From assembly GCA_030015575.1 (NCBI GenBank), contig JASDDO010000014.1:165821911-165885910 (forward strand): a stretch of DNA of 64,000 bases, written 5' to 3'. Position 1 is the stretch's first letter; every line of letters begins with the position of its first letter. The position numbers were made by a program, and so were the translations under genes. Source of the stretch: Agapanthus africanus. Taxonomy: Eukaryota; Streptophyta; Magnoliopsida; Asparagales; Amaryllidaceae. The notes beneath the pieces were generated by a model, which was not told the DNA's origin, searched no databases, and saw only the letters and a program-made list of their open reading frames with translations. Of the stretch, positions 55,389 through 64,000 are shown piece by piece.

Positions 55389-58300
55389 TGTAACACCCGA
55401 GTTCATTTATACCAATTCTAATTTCAGTATTTACTTATCCATGGTCTATTCTTGATTTATCGTGTTTGGGTCGAATGGTCGTTACTTGGTACATTGCATT
55501 CGACCCGACCCGCTTGCTTGAACCTGTTTGACTCTTATTTATAAATTATCTTGACTGGTTGCATGAACTAGTACACCTCATGATTTAGTTTATACTGATA
55601 TTTTATTTAGTATCGCATCTTTTGCATATAACAATTTAAATCACGTAAAATAAATTAAAATTGCATTTCATGGCCTGTATGGTACCCCTAACCCTGTGGT
55701 AGCGTCCTGGCATCGTGTTCTTGTCCCGTTCAGTGAAACGGACGTGTTTGGATGGCTACGCGCACGTGCGTGCGTCCGTTCTTGGGGGTATGCATTTCTA
55801 TTGCATAATCCATCAATTTAAGTTTTGGAACTTACAAATAGATTCCGTATTTCAAATTCAAAATTTTGGACCCGACCCGGACGCTTTTCTGAATTATTTT
55901 ACATCCCGCTAAAATTCAATCGTTTGAATTTTTATTTTTTAACCTCTAAATATTTCTTCAGTACATAAGATTTTTCTAAAAACAAATTTTAGATCTTTTG
56001 CAATTTCTTTTAACTGGGAAGATTTTCTTCTCCCCCTTTATTTTATCTTTCAACCAATCAGAAATCTTCGCTTTAATTCACTGGGCCCCATCTCTCTCTC
56101 TCTCTTTCTCTCTCTCTCTTTCTTTCCCCAGCCAGTGAAATCATTCTTTACAATATTAAAATCTTTTATAAAAATTTTATCAATCTTTCCGAGCCAATCA
56201 GAGCTCCTTGTTGCATCGGCCCCACCAATAAAGCTCTTCTTTTCTCTCTTCTTCTATTTTCCTCAGCCAATCAGAAATTCCTCTCGCTGCCCACGCGGTT
56301 ATCTCTCTCCCTTCTTTCTTCTCTCCCTCTCTCTCTCTTTCTCCGCTGCTTTCTTTCTCTCTCTCCTCTCGCACCCTCTCTCTCTCTTCTCGCGACTACT
56401 GTTTCTTCCTCGATTTTGGTCACCGCCTCCCACTACGGTCACCTCCCTCTTTCATTCTTGTCTTCTTCTTCTTTGTTAACCCAGCGCCCACGAGTGTAAC
56501 CCTAGCCTCGTCGTCGTCGCTCGCCCCTCGCCGCCACCATCTCGATCTCCCCCTCGACCTCGTTTCCACCGCAGGTGCCTCGTCTTCACCGTCATCTACT
56601 CCTCCTTCCTCGACTGGGGATCCATCAAATCGCTACCTCCTCCATTTTTCTTCTCCCACAGCCGCCGTCATCTTACTCAATCGCCACCACCGACTCCAAA
56701 CCCATCGCCGGCGTTGTTCCCATCGTCTCCATCGCGTCACCATCTCCTCCAAGCACCCAACACCCTAACCTCATCATCGGCAGCCTCGGCTCCCTCTGCC
56801 GCTCGCTTGCATCCTACCGAGACTCACACAGTTGCCACAGCCGACTCCATCTCCCCGAGACCCCATTGCCATTGCCATCACTGTTGCCTCCAACACTAGA
56901 CCGGCGATCCCATCACCCTTAAGACCCCTCAACGGCACTCACCCATCATCGAGACCACCTCACAGCTCCTCCATCGCCGGCAGTAACACCCTCGAACCGT
57001 ATCTCTAGCTGTGTTCTCTAGCATCAAGTTTGGATTTTGTGCGTAGTATCGTCATGTTCTATTTCGTCTCAAGGGTTCGAGATTTCTCTTCAGATCGATT
57101 TCGATATAAGTATGGAAGAAAAGAATACATCAGGAGATGCTTCATCTGGGAGAAGGCGCAGTGCTAGGTATCTAGACGAAGAAAGGCTATGTTTTGCCCT
57201 GTAAGGAAACCTAAGCGAAAGCGAAACTATGTCAAAAGTTTCCAATGCTCCGCAGCTTACTTCTAAGACCCTACGGGTGTATAATACCTACTACCTTAAG
57301 AAAGTCCAGGTGCCGAAATCCGGTCGTGCCGTCAACGATCCCGATGACCCAGCGAGCGTACCTGACCCGTGTGATCACACTGTGCGTGGTTTGAATCCGT
57401 TCCGTGTACCGTGCGCGCGTCGCGACGTTTTCCGCCGACGTGAGACGTTCCGTATTCCCGTTCTTGATCCGTCCAGGAAAGTATAACTTGCTACATGCTA
57501 CTTAGTTTATTATATATACATTTGATGGCACATTAAACACGTAGTTTAACTTTAATACCATGATTTCCTTTTTCATGTTCGATGTCACGTTATATCATTT
57601 TAGTTTCAAAACTTGAAACCTAACCGTTGCATTTACTTTATTAAACCTATTAACCACGTTTATATTTTAATCACATAATAAATAATTACCTAGTTTATGG
57701 TACCCTTTCTATAGTTTACTCTATCGGACACCCGTGTGCATCCTTGACTTGTTTTAGTTATAATGGCATCTAATGAACTTATTATACATATCATTGTATC
57801 TATAGATTATGTAATACATGTTAACATGATTCTAACATCCATATTTGTATACCGTAGTTAAGTAATGATAACCGTGCCTCGATATAAATTAATCTGTACC
57901 TATTTGCATATCATGTTCCAGTTTATTGTTCTGACAGTACCCGTGCTTGTTTATTGATAACCATGTTTATATTAGTTTGCTTTATGAGCACCCACATAAC
58001 ATTTTGTGCTTCCTGACATAACATGTTGCACTTCCTACTTGATATGACATGGTACCGTACACTTTTGACATGACCTGACACCTAAATACACTACTTGACT
58101 TGACATGATGTACCATGACTTGACCTGTTACCTGATCTTGTGTCTAATGCCAACAAACCTGACATGTAGTCCTTACGTACCGTTCCTGTTGTCTATCCAG
58201 ACAAACCTGCACCTACCTGCTCCTGTGTTGGCATTAGTTCTTGATTACTTAAATACCTGACTTGAACACATATAACTTGGGGGTATGGGGAAATCAATGA

Positions 58301-59018
58301 TGAAACCTGACTTGTAACTCGACAGTTCGATACCTGTTCTGATCAGTCTTACGGCTTAGGCCACTCCCGGGGTGATGGTGCTGACATCACTCATCTGTAC
58401 ATGCTACTTTTTACTGCCTAGCGGCACGTCTCGGATTCAGCCCGAGAATCTTGACCGTGGTCCCGGGCACGCACGGGATACTATTGAGTTACATCGATGA
58501 TTCATCAAATTGATTTCAAAAGACTTGAGAGTAGATAACCAACAGACCAGTTTAGGTTGCTCACTGCACACTACCTTTCACTGCCCTGATTTATATTGCT
58601 GTACGCCTGCTTTACTATTTATGATTATACTTTCATGTCTTGCTACCCTGTTTACATATTATTGCTTGATGTTATGACGCGCTGACGTCTGGGTTTTGCA
58701 TGGCCCAGATTCTTCTACCTTTGTTGCAGACTGATCAGGAGTATTGCCGCTGTTAGACCGAGCGGTGAAGTTCCTGTCGGTATGTAGTTTTACTTTCCAG
58801 GTGATTCATTTATTGTATCTTTTGCTTCCGCATATCATTATTTCCCGACTCATTCATTCTGGCTCATGGACATGTACTAGATAGTTTAGTTTACTTTCCT
58901 GTTCTTGATATCTCTACAGCCGTAATGTGACTGTGGAGGGATTTTTCCTATCCACAGGTAGCATGGTTGGCTATGTCACGTGCCTATTTGAGCGTACTCT
59001 GGGAAGCGGGGCGTGACA
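55389..59018 (+). repeat. Tekay 3' LTR (3630 bp)
   Basis: Same sequence as 48080-51699 with scattered substitutions and a longer CT microsatellite near 56091-56121. Ends GCGTGACA at 59018, followed by the TSD AGTTT. Confidence 0.95.
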
Positions 59019-59503
59019 AGTTTAAGGACCCCACAGTCCATGGAATGATTGGTTATCGGGACCCGTCATCTCTCTGAAGACGTTGAAGGATTACAACGAC
59101 AAATATCAAAGGAGTGAAGAGATGTACCCTTGAACCAATGTTGACTGGGAAATCTGTAGTCTAATTTGGGACTAAAATCAATTAATTAGATTATGAGCAC
59201 ATGGGCTCAGTTAAATCTGAATTAAGGACTTATGGCCAACTTGGGCTAAGTCCAATTAGGTTTGAAATGTTGGACTTTTGTTTGGACTGTTGAACATTTG
59301 TCTGGGTTCAGCCCCCCATTATTTTGCAATGCTAAACATGAGTCTGGGTTCTGATCGTATTTTGTCTTTTATTGAGTGCTGAGCATTTATATACCATATG
59401 AGATGATCAATCTTGGAAGACACGGATGTACTTGAGGCTTAGTCAAAAGGGAAGTCTTGCCTTTGGAAGATTTAGCCAATTTAGACTAAGACCAGTTTGA
59501 AAA

Positions 59504-61019
59504 TAGTGTTAAACACTAGCACATATCTGGCGGTCACGTGTTCCCACGTGATGCATTTTAAATAGTGTTAAACACTAGGGATGAAATGCTCAAAATAGTG
59601 TTAAACACTAGAAAAATGAGGCGCTCACGTGAGGACACGTGAGGCGCCCTAGGATTGGTCCAAGATTCCTTTATTTTATTCTCAGAATATTCAAATAAGT
59701 GTTAAACACTTTTAGTCTTCATGGACATCACGTGTGGGCACGTGATTAGCACCCATGCACTGGATATTAACAAGATTTGTTAGGGGTCACGTGGGGACAC
59801 ATGAGGGCGCCCAAAGTCTGTTCTGCCTTTTCTTTGTTCTCTCTTTTTTGAGGAATTTATCCAAGGGTCACGTGGGAGCACGTGACCCAATTTCATTCGT
59901 TCTCTTTTGATCACTGAGGAGGGGAATCACGTGGACACACGTGATCAGGTTGGATACTGATGATTTTACGTGTATGAAATGTTTATGTCCCTTGTTTAAG
60001 AATTAAATTCTTTTGTAGGGTTGAACCCTAATTTATTTAGAGGAATTAAATTCCTATGTATTTGGAATTCTTTAAACCCAACTCTCCCTCTAAGTTTTGG
60101 ATCTGCATGGCAGAATCTTCTCGATGAGAATTAAATTCTCAACTTATGGGAAGATCTGTTTCTGCAGATCTTCAACCATGAAGAAGAACTAAGCTCTTGT
60201 ATTAAGGGTTAAACCCTATTTTTGTTGGAGGAATTAAATTCATATGTGCTTTTGGGAGAATAAAATTCTCTGAACTTAGGTCCTCTCTTAGGTTTTAGAT
60301 CTGCATGACAGAATCTCCCCGATGAGAATTAAATTCTCAACTTATGGGAAGATCTGCTTCTGCAGGTCTTCAACCAGAGGAAGAACTAAGTTCTTATTCA
60401 AAAGAGTTAAACTCTTAGTTTGAGAATTAAATTCTCCTTTTGTTTTTTGGAGCTTATGGTCTCTTTCCCTTTCTCACATAGGGTTTCTTTCTCTTCTGAG
60501 GAAATCTTCTTCTCTCTTTGGAGAATTAAATTCTCTTCTTTTCTCTCTCTGTGTGTTGTTGTTGTATCTTCCTCTTCTTTTTTTTCTTCTTGGCTCCTAT
60601 TTATAGGAGAAAGAAAAGAATCAGTTTGTTTAGTCAATCTTTCATTGAAAGATTTTAATTGATTTTGTAACCAACATGAACTTTTAGATCACTCAGTGAA
60701 TTTTATTCACCATTGGATTTTTAATCCAAAAGATATTTTGTCTGTTATTCCTGACAGATTTTAGGAAAATATTTCCTTGTATAGAATCTTTCTATAAATT
60801 GGTGATTTTTAATCACCATTGGAATTTTAATCCAACGGTGCTCCACTTTATAGAGCGCAATCTTTTTTGTTTGGAAAGATCTAGGGAATTTTTTTTCCAA
60901 TTAAGGCTTTTGGTTCCTTTTAATTAGAATTTAATTCTATTAGTTCAGCAGGTTCAAGAGTCTGTCACGTGTTGGCACGTGACCCCACTGATTGACCATT
61001 TAATTAGAATTTAATTCTA
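59504..61019 (+). repeat. Field of TTWAA-centred palindromes in X
   Basis: At least twelve short palindromes with a TTAAA or TTTAA centre and different arms. Examples: TAGTGTTAAACACTA at 59504, 59563 and 59596; AGGAATTAAATTCCT at 60041; GAGAATTAAATTCTC at about 60125, 60422 and 60521; AGGGTTAAACCCT at 60205; AAGAGTTAAACTCTT at 60402; TAGAATTTAATTCTA at 60925 and 61005. A variant with a TTGAA centre, TAGGGTTGAACCCTA, is at 60016. Confidence 0.88.
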
Positions 61020-61271
61020 TTATTTTAAAGAACTCGGGAACTCATCACGTGTCGGCACGTGACCCTTGGTCACGTGTAGGCACGTGATGCCCCATTGGGG
61101 TATTTCTTTGCTGTTTTATTATACCTTTTAATTCCTTTCAGTGCATTTAAAGGCCCATCACGTGTGGGCACGTGACCCCTTTTGATTAGGATTCAATTCT
61201 TATCATTTCAGAGCTTTCAGGAAGCCATCACGTGTCGGCACGTGACCCCCGATCACGTGTGCGCACGTGAC
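59533..61271 (+). promoter_or_regulatory. Array of paired CACGTG boxes in X
   Basis: Eleven units of the form TCACGTG-N(2-5)-CACGTGA, starting near 59533, 59625, 59728, 59786, 59868, 59927, 60964, 61043, 61069, 61158, 61227 and 61252 (one half-site near 59796 is CACATG). CACGTG is the plant G-box bound by bZIP and bHLH factors. Binding here is inferred. Confidence 0.7.
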
Positions 61272-61310
61272 TCCCCATTGGGGTTTTTCCTTGTATTTTA
61301 TGAGGGAACA

Positions 61311-63545
61311 GACACTGATGAGTCCGACGCTGGAAGTCTGTCCTTCCGTAAAACCCGACCTCATTTCGGTAGCGATACGGACGAGTTTGATACTAAAGGC
61401 CCATCCGGCAGCAAAATTCGCCCTCGTTTAGGTAGTGACATTGAAGAATCAGAAGAAGAGGATCCGTCTTGCAACAGCTATGCAGATTGGGCCCTCATGC
61501 AAAAAGCGAAGCTAAGAGAAACCTTCAAGACTACAGAAGGGTTCCTAGCTGTCACAAGGGTGCCGGAGCAGATGTGCAAGGAGCTAGATGCATTGTCAGT
61601 CTCCACCGAGGACCAGCTTAAAACTTTCTACGTTCCCGGAAGGAAAAGTGGACAGAAGGGCATCCTGTTTTATGGGTCAAATCCTGTCGCGCACCCGGAC
61701 AATTTGTCTGTGACATGCCTTCCATACGAGAGAGGTATAAGGGCCGTCCTCAATCCTAGATACTATGTGCCCGAGATGCGGGAATACTTTAAAAAGTGCG
61801 GGTGTCGGCTATATCAAACGGACTCCGAAGCGAAGTTTTACAAAGGACTATGGTATCCGCCTCAGGTCCGAGCACTCATTGATGGACGAATTCCAGATGG
61901 AACCGCCATAAGTTTCATTCAACCTGATTCTAAAGCATGCTACATGATCCATGTTGGTGAAGCTAGCGAAAGGTCAAATGATAATGACGAGATAGACGAG
62001 CCAGAAGAAACTTCTCGAGAGCTCGAAGATGGCAGACAAGCAACCTTCGACGAGTTAACCGAGGTTAATTTGGGAATTCCCGATAATCCAAGACCGACCT
62101 ATATCAGCTCACTCTTGTCAGAGGAAATGAAAGAGCGGATGGTAACCTTGCTGCATGAATTCACTGACTGCTTCGCATGGACGTACAAAGAAATACTTGG
62201 CCTCTCCCCTGAGGTAACCGTGGATAAGCTGGCTATTTCTCCTGATGTCAAGCCAGTCAAACAAGCTTTCCGAAGAATGAGAAGGGAGCTAGAAGAAAAG
62301 GTTATCGAGGAAACTAAGAAACTTATCGATGCCGGCTTCATCAAAGAAGAGAAATATGCGGACTAGATCGCATGCATAGTCCCAGTGAAGAAGAAAAATG
62401 AGCAGATCCAAGTTTGCGTCGATTTCAGGAACCTCAACAAGGCATGCCCTAAAGACGACTTCCCGCTACCGGTCATGGAAATGATGGTCGATGACGTCTC
62501 AAATTACAAGCTGTTCACCTTCATGGATGGCTCGTCTGGATATAATCAGATCAAGATATCGCCTGAGGATGAGAAACACGCAGCATTTCGAACCCCGATC
62601 GGAATATACTGCTACAACATGATGCCGTTCGGACTGAAGAACGCAAGTGCTACATATCAAAGGGCAATAACCAATATCTTTGATTACCTAATACATAAAG
62701 TCGTCGAATGTTATGTTGATGATCTGGTCATCAAGACTAAAGCCAAGGCCGATCACATCCAAGATCTTAGGACCGTTTTCACTAGACTGAGGGAATACGA
62801 TCTGAAAATGAATCCTCTGAAGTGCGCTTTTGGCGTGTCATCGGGAAAATTCCTGGGCTTCATAGTCCGACATCGAGGGATCGAAGTTGACCCATCCAAG
62901 ATAAAGGCCATCATGGAGATGCCCCCTCCGAAGAATCTGACGCAGCTAAGATCTTTTCAAGGCAAGCTTGCTTATATACAAAGGTTTATCTCAAATTTAT
63001 TGGGAAGATGTAGGCCCTTCTTAAAGCTCATGAAGAAAGGACCTCCTTTTGTCTGGGGTGCCGAAAGTTAAAAAGCGTTCGAAAGCTTCAAACAATACTT
63101 GTTGCACCCTCCAGTGTTTGCTGCCCCTATTCTAATAAATCGTTGATTCACTATACTGCTGCGCTAGATGAGTCACTCGGTGCACTCCTTGCCCAGAACA
63201 ACGAGGAGGGAAAAGAGAATGCCCTCTACTGTCTCAGTCGAACTTTAGTCGGGGCGGAACACAACTATTCGCTGATCGAAAAGCAATGCCTGGCTCTAAT
63301 ATTCGCTCTTAAGAAGCTGAGGGACTATCTGCTTGCTCATCGGGTTATGCTGATCTCCAAGGTCGACCCGCTCAAACACTTAATGACCAAAGAAAGCCTA
63401 GCCGGTAGAATGGCGAGATGGGCTGTCATGCTGCTTGAATTTGACATAATCTATATTCCTCAGAAAGCAGTAAAAGGGCAAGCTCTCGCCGACTTCCTTG
63501 CTACTCATCCCATACCAGAAGGGTCGCCGCTCAATTGCGAGTTAC
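61311..63545 (+). pseudogene. Reverse transcriptase and RNase H of element Y
   Basis: After the X insertion the Y frame continues DESDAG and repeats the phrase TRPHFGSDTDEF. A linker of about 200 residues leads to RT: VDKLAISPDVKPVKQAFRRM, then QVCVDFRNLNKACPKDDFPL, catalytic YVDDLVIKTK near 62713-62742 (intact), and LRSFQGKLAYIQRFI. Stops occur at 62364 (TAG where Trp is expected, before IACIVPV) and 63069 (TAA), and a frameshift precedes the RNase H part (63143 onward: LGALLAQNNE, YSLIEKQCLALIFAL). RNase H is cut by the LTR starting at 63546; integrase is not seen. Confidence 0.87.
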
Positions 63546-64000
63546 TGATTGATGTGTATTTTTATGCGTGCGTGAGTGTGCTTTTAAAAGATGAATCAAA
63601 GAATATTAACCGCAATCAAGAACGACGTCGCTTGGTAGCTAGCCGGTTGAGTACGGGTCGGTCCACAGGGATTTTGTGTATTTTCTAATTGTTCTAATGA
63701 GTTAATTCCAATTGTGGTGGATTGGATTATCAATAAAAACTAAGGTTGATTTAGATTAGATTTAAAACCTTGCTAGGGTTAGATTTAGGTTAAATTTGGA
63801 AATTCAATATTCCTCACAGCTTTCTATGCCCTAATTAAGATCTACTTAGGTGTTATAGTAATAATTAACAAAGGGGATTAGCACGATCGGGAAAAAACTA
63901 GGTTTCTTCCTCTAGGTCCTTGTCCGTCCTTTCTTAATTCTTACCCTAACCTCCATGGAAAACATACACAACCGGTCTTTTTAAACTACGGTATTACCGC
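63546..64000 (-). mobile_element. Partial LTR of a second Athila-like element, cut by the window end
   Basis: From about 63546 (TGATTGATGTG) the sequence follows the LTRs at 35884 and 41956: AACCGCAATCAAGAACG, then TCGCTTGGTAGCTAGCCGGT, GAGTACGGGTCGGTCCAC and later AACCTCCATGGAAAACATA. It is clearly more diverged than those two LTRs are from each other. It interrupts the Y pol reading frame after LNCEL, so it is an insertion. Orientation is inferred from the homologous LTRs. Confidence 0.82.

Larger units (their letters stand above)
48080..59018 (+). mobile_element. Complete Tekay/Del-type chromovirus LTR retrotransposon, defective
   Basis: LTRs at 48080-51699 (3620 bp) and 55389-59018 (3630 bp) begin TGTAACACCCGAG and end GGGAAGCGGGGCGTGACA. 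A perfect TSD AGTTT flanks them (48075-48079 and 59019-59023). The internal 3.7 kb has a primer-binding site and a decayed protease, reverse transcriptase, RNase H, integrase and chromodomain order, which together with the long LTRs indicates the Tekay (Del) group of Gypsy chromoviruses. Gag is missing: only about 500 bp lie between primer-binding site and protease. Confidence 0.95.
47350..61310 (+). mobile_element. Solo LTR X (about 3.0 kb), interrupted by the Tekay element
   Basis: Starts TGTTCTCC and ends GGGAACA with a perfect TSD GACAC (47345-47349 and 61311-61315). The two pieces 47350-48079 and 59024-61310 total about 3.0 kb. Removing it restores the Y reading frame. No primer-binding site, polypurine tract or protein domain lies inside. 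The first ~355 bp match the Y LTR, showing the two belong to related families. The rest is dense with palindromes and CACGTG pairs. Confidence 0.85.
34023..63545 (+). mobile_element. Element Y: Tat-like Gypsy element, nested host of several insertions
   Basis: Order: 5' LTR (34023-35870), primer-binding-site region (35871-35883 continuing at 43337), gag and protease (43383-47349), reverse transcriptase and RNase H (61311-63545). It is split by the Athila-like element (35884-43331), by X (47350-61310), and at its right end by another Athila-like LTR (63546). Removing X rejoins the frame exactly (RPHFGSDT then DESDAG). Integrase and the 3' LTR lie beyond the window or are lost. It is inserted in the 86-bp array of the Tat(-) element. 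Confidence 0.82.

Overview
The window is nuclear DNA of a flowering plant. One apparently functional protein gene sits in about 10 kb of low-copy sequence, and both sides are filled by LTR retrotransposons nested inside one another. The gene is intronless, very GC-rich at its 5' end and much less so at its 3' end, a gradient typical of monocots. That fits a large, transposon-rich monocot genome, but the species cannot be named from this sequence.

Left block (1-15756). A Copia element (left LTR cut by the window edge, right LTR 7793-10008) lies inside the 3' part of a Tekay-type Gypsy LTR (10009-11389). That LTR lies in the tail of an antisense gene of a minus-strand Tat-type Gypsy element. 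The Tat element continues with an array of about 85-bp repeats (11750-13560), a shortened but open gag-protease frame (13573-14880, minus) and its 5' LTR (14973-15756, minus).

Low-copy island (15757-26278). A J-domain gene (16530-17645, plus) carries HPE in place of the HPD motif. It is followed by 8.6 kb without a recognisable gene, containing a Tourist-like MITE with TAA target-site duplication (TSD), a Mutator-like MITE with a 9-bp TSD, a 60-bp tandem duplication, a tRNA-derived SINE with a 9-bp TSD, and a Helitron-like 3' end.

Right block (26279-64000). A second copy of the minus-strand Tat family begins with its 3' LTR (26279-27146). Its antisense gene (27731-32907, plus) has its own TATA box, a predicted intron and an A-rich 3' end, and is split by a solo LTR (28168-31193, TSD TTCGT). 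Two tandem arrays follow (about 74 bp and exactly 86 bp). The 86-bp array is interrupted at 34023 by a plus-strand Tat-like element here called Y. Y has itself been hit by: a complete non-autonomous Athila-like element on the minus strand (35884-43331, TSD CACGC) in its primer-binding site; a solo LTR here called X (47350-61310, TSD GACAC) between protease and reverse transcriptase, which holds a complete Tekay/Del element (48080-59018, TSD AGTTT); and a second Athila-like LTR at 63546, cut by the window end.

The insertions give a relative order: Tat(-), then Y, then X, then Tekay; the Athila-like elements also came after Y. The most unusual sequence is in the Y and X LTRs. They consist largely of short palindromes with a fixed TTWAA-like centre and changing arms, together with an array of paired CACGTG boxes. 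A CCGCGG-WW-CCGCGG palindrome is shared by the Copia leader and the unrelated Athila-like element. No RNA gene, CRISPR array or complete autonomous transposon was found.
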